A stretch of 64,000 nt of DNA from Variovorax sp. MHTC-1 (GCF_003984645.1 NZ_RWKI01000002.1:62001-126000), one strand, 5' to 3'; counted from the stretch's first letter, positions 42,153 to 51,244 are shown. Program-made: numbers and translations. The notes: generated by a model not told the origin, from the letters alone.

Positions 42153-44186
42153 TTACTTCAGTACCCCGAACAGGTTGTTGAAGTCATCGGTCCAGGGTTT
42201 GAGCCCGGCGATCGGCGGGATGGGGGAGGTCGCGCCGCGGATCGGCTCGCGCATCAGGGCCTGCGGGTCGCGCGACACCAGCACCCAGTCGGTCGAGTCC
42301 AGGTTCGTCGATTTCTCGGGCTGGTCCTCCACCAGCACTGCATGCAGACCCTTGGCCAGCGCGATCTTCTCGACCACCGGTGCCAGGGCGAGGTAGCGGT
42401 TGCTCACGTGAAAGGCAATCACGCCGCCGGGCTGCATGTGGCGCAGATAGACATCCATCGCCTCTGCCGTGATCAGGTGGATCGGTATCGAGTCGCCCGA
42501 GAAGGCGTCGACCGCGAGCACGTCGAAGCGCTGCGGGCTCTCGCGCTCCAGCGCGAGCCGGGCGTCGCCCAGCACCCGCTCGATGCGCGCCGCGCTGTCG
42601 GCCAGGAAGCTGAACTCGCGATCGGCCAGCTCGAAGACCAGCGGGTTGATCTCATAGAACCGGTAGACGTCGCCTGGCCGGCCGTAGACCGCCAGCGTGC
42701 CGGCGCCGAGGCCGATCAGCCCGAGGCGGCGCGGGCCTGCCGGCGCGGCGGCGATCGCGCGTCCGATACCCGAGGTGGGCCCGTAGTAAGTCGTTGGCTC
42801 GCGGCGCAATGCGGGCGCGAGGTACTGCTCGCCGTGCTTGATCGAGCCGTGAAAGAGCTTGCGCATCGGCCCCTTCGCACCGCTGCGCGTTTCGGTGGTG
42901 AGCAGCGCGCCGTAGAAGTTGCGCTCCATGTGGAACAAGCCGACCGCATCGCGCTTCACCTGCTGCGCGAGGAACCAGGCGCAGCAAGCGGCCAGCGCCA
43001 ACGCGGCCGCGATGCCGATGCGCCTCGCACGCCACAGGATTGCCGCGACGAGCGCGCACAGCACGAGGCCGATGCCCAGTTCGTAGTAGGCCGGCAAGAC
43101 ATGCGGCGCGACCAGTCCCACGCTCACGCCGCCGACGGCGCCGCCAAGCGAGAGCATCAGGTAGAAGCGCGTGAGCCAGGCCGCTGCAGGACGCACGCGA
43201 GCCATCTCTCCGTGCAGAAACATGCACAGGACGAACAGGCCGACGACGTAGATCGGCAGCGCGGTCTTGATGTGGGTGCCGATGCGGTGCTGCAACCCGA
43301 AGGCGCACAGCAGGAGCATCGCCGCGGCCAGCGGCAGGAACACGCGGCGACGGTACCAGCGGTCGCTCTCGAAGGTGAGCACGAAGGTCAGCAGGTAGAC
43401 CGACAGCGGCAGCACCCACAGGAAGGGGATGGCCGCCACGTGCTGCGTGATGTGGTTGGTGATGGCGAGCAGCAGCCAGGAACCGAGCGCGGGCAACGCG
43501 AGCCAGAGCAGGTAGTCCGTGCCGCGCGGCTTCGCGGCCGGCGCAGCGGCAGCGGCCGGCGCGGCCACCGCCTGCGTGGGCGTGGCCCACTTCCGCGAAA
43601 CATACAGCGTGGTGCCCGCGCACAGCAGCACGAACACGGCATAGCCTGCCGACCAGCCCCAGGCCTGGTGCAGCAGCGTGCTGCGCGGTTCGATCAAGAG
43701 CGGGTAGCTCAAGAGCGAGACCAGCGAGGCCAGGTTCGAGAGCGAAAAATAGCGGTAGACCTGCGCGCCCCAGGGCGTGCGCGCGACCCAGGACTGCACC
43801 AGCGGGCCGGTGGTGGAGAGCAGGAAATACGGCAGCCCGATGGTGCCGACGAGCAGGCCGAGGATCCACAGCGTCGGGTCTTCGGTACCGCTCGGCTTCC
43901 AGCGCGCGCTGGTCACGATCGGCAGGAAGGCGAGGCTCGCGAGCAGCAGCGCGACATGCAGCCGCGCCTGCGCACGCACGCCGAGCCGGCGCGCGATCCA
44001 GTCCGAGTAGGCATAGCCTGCCAGCAGCACGACCTGGAAGAACACCATGCAGATCGACCACACCGCGGCCGAACCGCCGAACCAGGGCAGGATCTGCTTG
44101 GCGATCAGCGGCTGGACCAGGAACAGCAGGAAGGCACTGGCGAAGATGGTGCCGGCGAACAGTGCCTTGACGCTGCCCGGCCCCAT
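42153..44186 (-). CDS. Fused MFS / spermidine synthase-like protein
   Basis: 677 residues. About 12-14 membrane helices (1-430) followed by a Rossmann methyltransferase-type domain of the spermidine synthase family (about 430-660): GLIGLGAGTLAVYG, FYEINPLVFELAD, DVLAVDAFSGDSIPIHLITA, GGVIAFHVSN. The catalytic Asp equivalents are visible in AVDAFSGD. Such fusions are widespread but uncharacterised; aminopropyl transfer is not assured. It is seven bases downstream of the DUF2214 gene. Confidence 0.88.
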   Translation of the reverse strand: MGPGSVKALFAGTIFASAFLLFLVQPLIAKQILPWFGGSAAVWSICMVFFQVVLLAGYAYSDWIARRLGVRAQARLHVALLLASLAFLPIVTSARWKPSGTEDPTLWILGLLVGTIGLPYFLLSTTGPLVQSWVARTPWGAQVYRYFSLSNLASLVSLLSYPLLIEPRSTLLHQAWGWSAGYAVFVLLCAGTTLYVSRKWATPTQAVAAPAAAAAPAAKPRGTDYLLWLALPALGSWLLLAITNHITQHVAAIPFLWVLPLSVYLLTFVLTFESDRWYRRRVFLPLAAAMLLLCAFGLQHRIGTHIKTALPIYVVGLFVLCMFLHGEMARVRPAAAWLTRFYLMLSLGGAVGGVSVGLVAPHVLPAYYELGIGLVLCALVAAILWRARRIGIAAALALAACCAWFLAQQVKRDAVGLFHMERNFYGALLTTETRSGAKGPMRKLFHGSIKHGEQYLAPALRREPTTYYGPTSGIGRAIAAAPAGPRRLGLIGLGAGTLAVYGRPGDVYRFYEINPLVFELADREFSFLADSAARIERVLGDARLALERESPQRFDVLAVDAFSGDSIPIHLITAEAMDVYLRHMQPGGVIAFHVSNRYLALAPVVEKIALAKGLHAVLVEDQPEKSTNLDSTDWVLVSRDPQALMREPIRGATSPIPPIAGLKPWTDDFNNLFGVLK

Positions 44187-44193
44187 GGGCGCT

Positions 44194-44652
44194 TCAGCCT
44201 CTTGCGCCGAAGCCGCGCGCCAGGAACACGGCGACCAGCGGGATCAGCACGAGCACGTGCGCCTGGATCATCACCAGCCGCCGGGTCTTCTTGATCTCGG
44301 CCTCGCTCGGCAGGGTGCCGGCGGAACGCAGCGTCTTGCGCCAGCGGAGGTAGGTCAGCGTCGGGAAGATCGAGATCACGCCGATGATGATGAAGAGCGT
44401 GAGCTTCACGTGCAGCAGCGGATTGGTCCAGTACCAGGCGGTGCCCTTCATGCCCCACCAGGTGCGCGCGACGCCGGTCGCGAGCACGGCGATGGCAGCG
44501 AAGCCGTAGACCATGTCGACCTTGGCGAGGCGCTCGACCACCGCGGCATTGAGCCACTGCACGCGGCACAGCGCGGCTTCGCTCGAGATGAAGACCACCA
44601 TCGTGAGAATGGCCAGGATGTGCAGGTAGGCAAGGATCGCTTCGAGGGTCAT
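44194..44652 (-). CDS. DUF2214 family membrane protein
   Basis: 152 residues, four hydrophobic helices, start ATG 44652. Conserved features of DUF2214: an N-terminal HILAILTMVVFISSEAALCR segment, WWGMKGTAWYWTNPLLHVKL in the middle, and a C-terminal AHVLVLIPLVAVFLARGFG helix. Function unknown. Its ATG overlaps the stop of the LysR gene by four bases (ATGA), and the spermidine-synthase-like gene follows closely, so the three genes look like one transcript. Confidence 0.9.
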   Translation of the reverse strand: MTLEAILAYLHILAILTMVVFISSEAALCRVQWLNAAVVERLAKVDMVYGFAAIAVLATGVARTWWGMKGTAWYWTNPLLHVKLTLFIIIGVISIFPTLTYLRWRKTLRSAGTLPSEAEIKKTRRLVMIQAHVLVLIPLVAVFLARGFGARG

Positions 44653-45608
44653 CGTGGTTTTTCCTGTTGGTTCGACTGCGCAGCGATTGTGCCGCCCCAG
44701 AATTCCGGCCGCGCGTACTGCGCCTTCAGAAAATCGAGCCACAGCCGAACCCGCAGCGGCAGGTGCTTGGCGTTGGGGAACACCGCGTAGATGCCGTTGG
44801 GCGGCGCCGCGAACTCGTCGAGCAGCGGCACCAGCAGGCCGGCGTCGATTTCGGCCTCCACCTCCCAGGTGCTGCGCCAGGCGATGCCGTGGCCGGCCAG
44901 GCACCAGTCGTGCAGCACTTGGCCGTCGGAGCAATCGAGCGGGCCGGTCGGCTTGAGGAAGATCACTTCGTGCTCGCCGCCCGCGGTCGGCACGCGAAAG
45001 GTCCAGCCGCGGGTCTGCGATGCGTCGCTCGACAGGCTGAGGCAGGCGAAGCGCGCCAGCTCGCCCGGATGCCGCGGCGCGCCATGCCGGCGCACGAACT
45101 CGGGCGTGGCGACGCAGCGGCGACGGTTGTCGGCGAGGCGCAGGCTCACCAGCGAGGAGTCCGGCAGGTCGCCCACGCGCACGGCGCAGTCGTAGCTCTC
45201 GCCCGCCACGTCGATCACGCGGTCGCTGAGGTTGAGCGAGATCGTGACCTCCGGATGCAGCGCGTGGAAGCGCGGCACCAGCGGCGCGACATGACGCCGG
45301 CCGAAGCCCGCCGGCGCCGTCACGCGCAGGTGGCCGGCGGCCTTGACGCCGCCGGCGCTCACGCTGGCCTCGGCATTCGCGAGCTCGACCAGCAGGCGCT
45401 GGCAGTCCTCGAGGAAGGCGCTGCCCTCGTGCGTGAGCGTGATGCGGCGCGTGGTGCGCAAGAGCAGCTTGACGCCCAGCCGCTCTTCCAGCGCATCGAG
45501 GCGCCGGCCCATGATTGCCGGCGCCACGCCCTCGGCCTTGGCAGCGGCCGTGAGGCTGCCGCGGGTGGCGATGGCGACGAAAGATTCGAGCTGTTTGAGT
45601 CTGTCCAT
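44649..45608 (-). CDS. LysR-family regulator
   Basis: 319 residues from ATG 45608. N-terminal winged HTH (about 1-60; MDRLKQLESFVAIATRGSLT, AAAKAEGVAPAIMGRRLDAL) and effector domain (about 90-300). The helix-turn-helix GVAPAIMGRRLDALE is typical of the CrgA/DsdC-like LysR subgroup. It is the first gene of a LysR-DUF2214-spermidine-synthase-like unit and lies divergent from the chr operon. Confidence 0.94.
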   Translation of the reverse strand: MDRLKQLESFVAIATRGSLTAAAKAEGVAPAIMGRRLDALEERLGVKLLLRTTRRITLTHEGSAFLEDCQRLLVELANAEASVSAGGVKAAGHLRVTAPAGFGRRHVAPLVPRFHALHPEVTISLNLSDRVIDVAGESYDCAVRVGDLPDSSLVSLRLADNRRRCVATPEFVRRHGAPRHPGELARFACLSLSSDASQTRGWTFRVPTAGGEHEVIFLKPTGPLDCSDGQVLHDWCLAGHGIAWRSTWEVEAEIDAGLLVPLLDEFAAPPNGIYAVFPNAKHLPLRVRLWLDFLKAQYARPEFWGGTIAAQSNQQEKPR

Positions 45609-45669
45609 GGCGGGCGTCAATGATGCATGCGCTGCCGGCGGCGCCAACCCCCAGCTCCGATTTTTGATA

Positions 45670-45706
45670 TTGATACTACATTGTTTGTAGCGTATGCTAC
45701 TCATCA
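45670..45706 (+). promoter_or_regulatory. chr operon promoter with overlapping dyads; predicted leaderless
   Basis: TTGATA at 45670-45675, 17-base spacer, TATGCT at 45693-45698. The expected transcription start is 45705-45706, which is the A of ATG 45706 of chrB. Two dyads overlap the promoter: CTACA-N5-TGTAG (45676-45690) and GTAGC-N4-GCTAC (45687-45700). ChrB-type proteins control chromate operons, so these are candidate operators (inference). Confidence 0.65.
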
Positions 45707-46650
45707 TGTGGGCCATCCTGATCGTCACCCTTCCGACCCAGCCGAACGCGGTGCGCCTGCGCATCTGGCGGGCGCTCAAGGCGCTGGGCTGCGCGGCGCT
45801 GCGCGACGGCGCCTACCTGCTGCCCGACACGCATGCATCGGTCCTGGAGTCACTGGCCGCCGAGGTGCGCGAGCACGGCGGCACGGCATCGGTGATGACG
45901 CTGTCGCCGCGCGACGAAGCCCAGCGCGTCGAGGTGCTGGCGCAGTTCGATCGCACCGATGCCTATGCGCAGTGGCGCGAAACCGCGACGGCGCTGCAGC
46001 TCGAACTCGAAGGCCTGGCCGAAACCGAGGCCAGGCGCCGGCTGCGCGGCGTGGCCGACGCGCTGCAGGTCTTGCGCGGCATCGACTACTACCCCGGCCA
46101 GGCCGCCGAGCAGGCCGAGTCCGAACTGCTGGCGCTGCGGCGCACGCTCGACGCCAGGTTCTCCAAGGGTGAACCGCAGCCGCGCCCGAACGACGGCATC
46201 GAGCGGCTGGATCGGGCCCGGTTCCAGGGCAAGCGCTGGGCCACTCGCGCACGCCCGTGGGTGGACCGGCTGGCCTGCGCCTGGCTGGTGCGGCGTTTCA
46301 TCGACCCAGCGGCCGAGTTCGTCTGGCTGGACGGAGGCCGCACCCCGGTTCGCACGCCGCGCGGCGCCATCGGCTTCGACTACGACGGCGCGCGCTTCAC
46401 CCACGTCGGGACGCGCGTCACCTTCGAAGTGATGGCCGCAAGCTTCGGCCTGGAATCCGATCCGAGGCTGCAGCGCGTCGCCGGCGCGGTGCACTACCTC
46501 GACGTCGGCGGCATCCCTGTGCCCGAAGCGGCCGGGCTGGAAGCGGTACTGGGCGGCCTGCGCGAAGTGCACGCCAAGGACGACAAGCTGATCGCCGCCG
46601 CGGCGGCCGTATTCGATGCGCTGTATGCGGCGCCGGGAGCATCTTCGTGA
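45706..46650 (+). CDS. chrB: ChrB chromate-resistance regulator
   Basis: 314 residues. N-terminal PaaX-like winged-helix region (RIWRALKALGCAALRDGAYLLP) and C-terminal ChrB domain (KRWATRARPWVDRLACAWLV, then VWLDGGR, FDYDGARFTHVG, TFEVMAASFGL). In Ochrobactrum and related bacteria ChrB is the chromate-sensing regulator of chrA. ATG 45706 is preferred: no Shine-Dalgarno is seen, and the predicted mRNA start is at this A. The earlier ATG at 45694 lies inside the -10 box. Overlaps chrA by four bases (GTGA). Confidence 0.9.
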   Translation: MWAILIVTLPTQPNAVRLRIWRALKALGCAALRDGAYLLPDTHASVLESLAAEVREHGGTASVMTLSPRDEAQRVEVLAQFDRTDAYAQWRETATALQLELEGLAETEARRRLRGVADALQVLRGIDYYPGQAAEQAESELLALRRTLDARFSKGEPQPRPNDGIERLDRARFQGKRWATRARPWVDRLACAWLVRRFIDPAAEFVWLDGGRTPVRTPRGAIGFDYDGARFTHVGTRVTFEVMAASFGLESDPRLQRVAGAVHYLDVGGIPVPEAAGLEAVLGGLREVHAKDDKLIAAAAAVFDALYAAPGASS

Positions 46651-48020
46651 GCGCCACTTTGGAGAAAGCGGGCGAGGCGATCGCCGCGCCCGACCCTGTC
46701 AGCTTCGGCGAGGCCTTCCGCTTCTGGCTCAAGCTCGGCTTCATCAGCTTCGGCGGGCCGGCCGGACAGATCGCAATCATGCACGCCGAGCTGGTCGAGC
46801 GTCGGCGCTGGATCAGCGAGAAGCGATTTCTGCACGCGCTCAACTACTGCATGCTGCTGCCCGGCCCGGAGGCCCAGCAGTTGGCCACCTACATCGGCTG
46901 GCTGATGCACCGGACCTGGGGCGGCATCGTCGCCGGCGCCCTGTTCGTGCTGCCTTCGCTCTTCATCCTGATCGCGCTGTCGTGGATCTACCTGCGCTTC
47001 GGCGACGTGCCGGTGGTGGCCGGCATCTTCTACGGCATCAAGCCGGCCGTGACGGCGCTGGTGCTGCACGCGGCGCACCGCATCGGCACGCGCGCGCTCA
47101 AGAACCCGTGGATGTGGGGCATCGCGGCGGCAGCCTTCGTGGCCATCTTCGCTTTCGACACGCCCTTCCCGGCCATCGTCCTCGCGGCCGGGCTGATCGG
47201 CCACTTGGGTGCGCGCTGGGCGCCCGCGGTGTTCGCGCTCGGCGGCGGCCACGGCAGCCAACAGCAGAGCTACGGAGCGGCGCTGATCGACGACGACACG
47301 CCGACACCGGCGCACGCGCGCTTCTCGCGCCGCCACCTGGCGAAGCTGCTGGCCATCGGACTGGGTGCGTGGGCGCTGGCGATGGGCGCGCTCGTCGCCA
47401 CGCAGGGCCTCGAGGGCACGCTGACGCAGATGGGCTGGTTCTTCACCAAGGCGGCGCTCGTGACCTTCGGCGGCGCCTACGCGGTGCTTCCCTATGTCTA
47501 CCAGGGCGCGGTCGAGCAGCACCATTGGCTCAGCGGCGCGCAGATGATCGACGGCCTCGCCCTGGGCGAGACGACCCCGGGTCCGCTGATCATGGTGGTG
47601 GCCTTCGTGGGCTTCGTCGGTGGCTGGGCGAAGCAGGTGCTGGGAGCCGACGCCCTCTTCCTCGGCGGGGCGCTGGCTGCCACGGTCGTCACCTTCTTCA
47701 CCTTCCTGCCGTCCTTTATCTTCATCCTGGCGGGCGGGCCGCTGGTCGAGTCGACCCACGGCAAGCTGGGCTTCACCGCGCCGCTGTCCGCGATCACCGC
47801 GGCGGTGGTCGGCGTGATCCTGAATCTCGCGCTGTTCTTCGCCTACCACGTGCTGTGGCCGCAGGGCTTCGGCGGCCGCTTCGATCTCGTCTCCGCCGTC
47901 ATCGTGGTGATCGCAGCCATTGCCTTGTTCCGCTTCAAGCTCGGCGTGATGCCGCTGCTCGGCGCCTGCGCGCTGGCGGGGCTCGCCGTCACGTTGGGCA
48001 GGCCGCTGCTTTTTGCCTGA
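46647..48020 (+). CDS. chrA: Chromate transporter ChrA
   Basis: 457 residues, CHR family with two homologous halves: GFISFGGPAGQIA (about 33-45) and ALVTFGGAYAVLPYVYQ (about 270). Both carry the FGGP/FGGA motif at the start of each CHR domain; about ten to twelve hydrophobic segments. It exports chromate from the cytoplasm using the proton gradient. Start GTG 46647 overlaps the chrB stop. Full length for long-chain ChrA (about 400-450). Confidence 0.95.
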   Translation: MSATLEKAGEAIAAPDPVSFGEAFRFWLKLGFISFGGPAGQIAIMHAELVERRRWISEKRFLHALNYCMLLPGPEAQQLATYIGWLMHRTWGGIVAGALFVLPSLFILIALSWIYLRFGDVPVVAGIFYGIKPAVTALVLHAAHRIGTRALKNPWMWGIAAAAFVAIFAFDTPFPAIVLAAGLIGHLGARWAPAVFALGGGHGSQQQSYGAALIDDDTPTPAHARFSRRHLAKLLAIGLGAWALAMGALVATQGLEGTLTQMGWFFTKAALVTFGGAYAVLPYVYQGAVEQHHWLSGAQMIDGLALGETTPGPLIMVVAFVGFVGGWAKQVLGADALFLGGALAATVVTFFTFLPSFIFILAGGPLVESTHGKLGFTAPLSAITAAVVGVILNLALFFAYHVLWPQGFGGRFDLVSAVIVVIAAIALFRFKLGVMPLLGACALAGLAVTLGRPLLFA

Positions 48021-48030
48021 GGAGAGTTCC

Positions 48031-48642
48031 ATGGATGCATCCGTACTGCCCCCACCGATGGCGCTGGCCCTGGCCGCCAGCTTCGGCAGCGTCGAGCGTT
48101 GGCGCGAGGAGTTCGTCGCGATGGGCAAGGCGCTCGGCGAAGCTTCCGAGCGTGTACTGCTGGTGTTCCAGCCGCGCGAGGGCAGGCTCGTCAATCAGCC
48201 GACGCCCGGCGGCGGCATGGCGATCCTGGCCGTCGACAAGGCGGACGACATCGAAGCCTTTGTCGCCGGCATCGACTGGAATCCGGTCTACGAGCGCTAT
48301 CAGGAGGCCGTGCACGCTGCGAGCGAAGCGTTCGGCGCGGAGCAGGACGAGGTCACGGGCGCGCTGCTGCTCGACGTGCGCCGTGCCGGCGTGTTCGAGC
48401 AGGCGCCGTCGATGATTCCCGGCGCCCGTTGGCGCGACCCTGCGGCGGTCGGCCGTTGGGCCGGCGAGTTGCCCGCCGATCGCGAGGTGATCGTCTATTG
48501 CGTCTACGGCCACGAGGTCGGGCGTTCGACCGCGATGCGCCTGCGCGCCGCAGGCCTGAAAGCGCGCTACCTGCGCGGCGGCATCGACGGCTGGCAGGCC
48601 GCGGGTCGACCGCTTGCCGGCAAGACGGGAGCAGCATCATGA
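48031..48642 (+). CDS. Degenerate Fe-SOD-like / rhodanese fusion in chromate operon
   Basis: 203 residues. The first ~100 residues resemble the C-terminal half of Fe/Mn-superoxide dismutase (ASFGSVERWREEF, then ILAVDKADDIEAFV, then DWNPVYERYQEAV). The metal-site D-x-W-x-x-H motif reads DKADDI, so metal binding is probably lost. The second half (about 105-200) is a rhodanese domain with active Cys157 in CVYGHEVGRS and YLRGGIDGWQAAGRPL. Chromate operons elsewhere carry chrC, a stand-alone SOD; this looks like a SOD relic joined to a sulfurtransferase. GGAGAG precedes the ATG. Confidence 0.8.
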   Translation: MDASVLPPPMALALAASFGSVERWREEFVAMGKALGEASERVLLVFQPREGRLVNQPTPGGGMAILAVDKADDIEAFVAGIDWNPVYERYQEAVHAASEAFGAEQDEVTGALLLDVRRAGVFEQAPSMIPGARWRDPAAVGRWAGELPADREVIVYCVYGHEVGRSTAMRLRAAGLKARYLRGGIDGWQAAGRPLAGKTGAAS

Positions 48643-49097
48643 AATGGGTCACCCGCGAACGCCCGAAGATCGATCGCATTGCCTGCCCCTGGCTGATCCT
48701 GCGCTTCATCGACCGCGAGGCCGAGTTCCTCTACGTGCCGGCGCCCGAAGTGCTGCGCGTGGCCGCGGACACCGGTGCCACGTCCTACGACATCCCCGGG
48801 GTGGAGATGAGCCACGTCGGCGACCTGTGCAGCTTCGACGCCTTCCTGGCGAAGTACCGGCTCGAAGAGCCGGCGCTGCACGCACTGGCCGAGATTGTGC
48901 GTGGCGCCGACACGTCCCGGCTGGACCTCACGCCGCAATCGGCGGGGCTGTACGCGATCTCGCTGGGCCTGTCGCGCGTGCTTGCAGACGATCACGAGAT
49001 GCTGCGCCACGGCCTGGTCATGTACGACGCACTGTATGCGTGGTGCCGCGAGGGGCGCGACGAAACCCACAACTGGCCCCCGCGGCTAACGGGCTGA
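48639..49097 (+). CDS. ChrB C-terminal domain protein (chromate resistance)
   Basis: 152 residues. It is a stand-alone copy of the ChrB C-terminal domain: RPKIDRIACPWLILRFIDRE, EFLYVP, SYDIPGVEMSHVGDLCSFDA, MYDALYAWCR. It parallels ACAWLVRRFIDPAAEFVWL in ChrB. Lacks any DNA-binding region. Its ATG overlaps the stop of the rhodanese fusion (ATGA), completing a tightly coupled four-gene operon. Several Cys and His residues suggest metal or chromate-related chemistry. Confidence 0.88.
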   Translation: MKWVTRERPKIDRIACPWLILRFIDREAEFLYVPAPEVLRVAADTGATSYDIPGVEMSHVGDLCSFDAFLAKYRLEEPALHALAEIVRGADTSRLDLTPQSAGLYAISLGLSRVLADDHEMLRHGLVMYDALYAWCREGRDETHNWPPRLTG

Positions 49098-49106
49098 GTC
49101 GCGGGT

Positions 49107-50300
49107 TCAGTCTCCGACCGTGATGTCCTGCGCCTTCAGTTCGGCGAGCTGCGCGTCGCTGTAGCCGACTTCCTTCAACAGGGCGCTCGTGTGCTCGCCG
49201 AGCAGCGGCGGCTGGATGCGGACCCCCGGGCGTTCGCCGCCGAGCGTGAAGGGCATCAGCGGCACCTTGGACATGCTGCCGTCGTTCATCCGGATCGGCG
49301 CCAGGCCGCCGGTGGCGTTCAGGTGCGGATCGTCGAACAGCTCCTGCGGCTTGGTGATGGGCGCGAAGGGCAGCTCGTTCTTCTCGAACACGGCAGAGAG
49401 TTCGGCCGCGCTGTAGCCGGCCAGGTGCGAGCGCAGCATCGGCATCATCCAGTCGCGCGCGAGCACGCGGTCGTTGTTGGTCGCGAGGCGCGGATCGGCC
49501 AGCATCTCCTCCAGGCCGAAGGCCTTGCAGAAGATGGTCCACTGCTTGTCGCTGACGGCGGCCAGGAAGATCTGCTCGCCATCCTTGACGGTGAAGACGT
49601 CGTACACCGCCCAGGCCGAGATGCGGCTCGGCATCGGGTCGGCCGCGCGGCCGGTGGCCGCGAACTGCATCATGTGCTGCGCGACCAGGAAGATGTTGTT
49701 CTCGAACAGCGCCGACTGCACCTCGCAGCCGCGGCCGGTCTGCTCGCGCCGGCGCAAGGCGGCCATGGCGCCGATGGCGCCGAACATGCCGCCCATGATG
49801 TCGTTGACGCTGGTGCCGGCGCGCAGCGGGTCGCCGATGCGGCCGGTCATGTAGGCCAGGCCGCCCATCATCTGCACCACCTCGTCGAGTGCGGTGCGGT
49901 GGTCGTAGGGTCCGGGCAGGAAGCCCTTGTGGCTCACATAGATGAGGCGCGGGTTGAGCTGCTTCAGGCTCTCATAGTCCAGCCCCAGCTTCCTCATCGT
50001 GCCGGGCTTGAAGTTCTCGCTCACGATGTCGGCGGTGGCGACGAGGCGCAGCGCGGCCTCGACGCCCGCGGGCTTCTTGAGGTCGAGCGCGATGCTCTTC
50101 TTGTTGCGGTTGAAGGTCGGGAAAAAGCCGGCGCCGGAGCCCAGCAGGCGCCGCGTGGCGTCGCCTTCGATCGGCTCGACCTTGATGACTTCGGCGCCGA
50201 GGTCGGCCAGCAGCATGCCGCAGGTCGGGCCCATCACCATGTGGGTGAACTCGACGACGCGGATGCCTTCGTAGGGCAGCGAAGCGGTGCTTTCAGACAT
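49107..50300 (-). CDS. CaiB/BaiF-family CoA-transferase
   Basis: 397 residues, class III CoA-transferase. Opening EGIRVVEFTHMVMGPTCGML, later NRNKKSIALDLKKP, catalytic Asp139 in RTALDEVVQMMGG, and GTSVNDIMGGMFG are all family-typical. It moves CoA between carboxylates. Adjacent to an HMG-CoA-lyase-like gene, so a likely donor/acceptor pair is succinyl-CoA and a branched dicarboxylate such as 3-hydroxy-3-methylglutarate (inference). Overlaps that gene by eight bases. Confidence 0.92.
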   Translation of the reverse strand: MSESTASLPYEGIRVVEFTHMVMGPTCGMLLADLGAEVIKVEPIEGDATRRLLGSGAGFFPTFNRNKKSIALDLKKPAGVEAALRLVATADIVSENFKPGTMRKLGLDYESLKQLNPRLIYVSHKGFLPGPYDHRTALDEVVQMMGGLAYMTGRIGDPLRAGTSVNDIMGGMFGAIGAMAALRRREQTGRGCEVQSALFENNIFLVAQHMMQFAATGRAADPMPSRISAWAVYDVFTVKDGEQIFLAAVSDKQWTIFCKAFGLEEMLADPRLATNNDRVLARDWMMPMLRSHLAGYSAAELSAVFEKNELPFAPITKPQELFDDPHLNATGGLAPIRMNDGSMSKVPLMPFTLGGERPGVRIQPPLLGEHTSALLKEVGYSDAQLAELKAQDITVGD

Positions 50301-51225
50301 GTGCTTTTCCTTGGATGAAGCCCTTGGGCAGGCCCGCCTCGGGCGTCATGCCGTAGACCGGCTCGCCCGGCAGGCCGGCCATGAGCGGCGCGCGCGCCGC
50401 GATGAGTTTTTCGATGTCGATGCCGGTGGCGATGCCCATGGCCTCGAACATGAAGACCAGGTCTTCGGTGACCACGTTGCCCGATGCGCCGGGCGCGTAG
50501 GGGCAGCCGCCGAGGCCGCCGAGCGAGGCGTCGAAGGTGCGCACGCCCTCTTCATATGCCGCGAGGCAGTTGGCGAGGCCCAGGCCGCGCGTGTTGTGCA
50601 TGTGGGCGGCGCCGGCCTTGTCGCCGAGCTCGGCGCGCAGGCGTTTGAAGAGTCGGCGCACCTGCGCCGGATTGGCATAGCCGACGGTGTCGGAGAGGCC
50701 CGATTCGTCGGCGCCGGCGGCGATGCATTGCGCGGCCAGTCTGATCACTTCGTCCTCCGGCACCTCGCCTTGCAGCGTGCAGCCGAAGGCGGTCGAGATG
50801 CCGGCTTCGAGCTTGACCTGCGGCGCGATCTCGCGGCGCAGATCGGCGATGGCGCGCACCTCCTCGACCATCTCCTCGCGCGTCTTGCGCACGTTGGCCA
50901 GCGAATGTGCAGCGCTGGCCGACACCGGCATCGTGAGCTTGTGCACGCCCGCGGCGAGCGCGGCTTCGGCGCCGCGGCGGTTGGGCACCAGCGCCATCAC
51001 CGTGAGGCCGGGCAGCGTGACCGCATGGCGAACCACCTCGGCGGCATCGGCCATCTGCGGCAGCAGGCGGGCCGGCACGAAGGACGCAACTTCGATCTCG
51101 CGCACGCCGGCGGCGTGGAGCGCATCGATCCAGCGCAGCTTGTCTGCCGTGGGCATCGTCGCCTCGACGGATTGCAGGCCGTCGCGCGGACCGACCTCGC
51201 TGATGAGGACGGCGGGGCTTGTCAT
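50293..51225 (-). CDS. Hydroxymethylglutaryl-CoA lyase-like enzyme
   Basis: 310 residues, TIM-barrel HMGL-like lyase. Motifs: EVGPRDGLQ (10-18) with R14/D15, AHMHNTRGLGLAN carrying the metal-binding HxH, and the Cys loop GGLGGCPYAPGASGN. Cleaves HMG-CoA to acetoacetate and acetyl-CoA, or a similar tertiary hydroxyacyl-CoA such as citramalyl-type substrates. Start ATG 51225. Divergent from the IclR regulator with two operator-like dyads in between. Feeds central metabolism together with the downstream CoA-transferase. Confidence 0.93.
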   Translation of the reverse strand: MTSPAVLISEVGPRDGLQSVEATMPTADKLRWIDALHAAGVREIEVASFVPARLLPQMADAAEVVRHAVTLPGLTVMALVPNRRGAEAALAAGVHKLTMPVSASAAHSLANVRKTREEMVEEVRAIADLRREIAPQVKLEAGISTAFGCTLQGEVPEDEVIRLAAQCIAAGADESGLSDTVGYANPAQVRRLFKRLRAELGDKAGAAHMHNTRGLGLANCLAAYEEGVRTFDASLGGLGGCPYAPGASGNVVTEDLVFMFEAMGIATGIDIEKLIAARAPLMAGLPGEPVYGMTPEAGLPKGFIQGKAHV

Positions 51226-51244
51226 TGGGCTTGTCTCCTTGACA

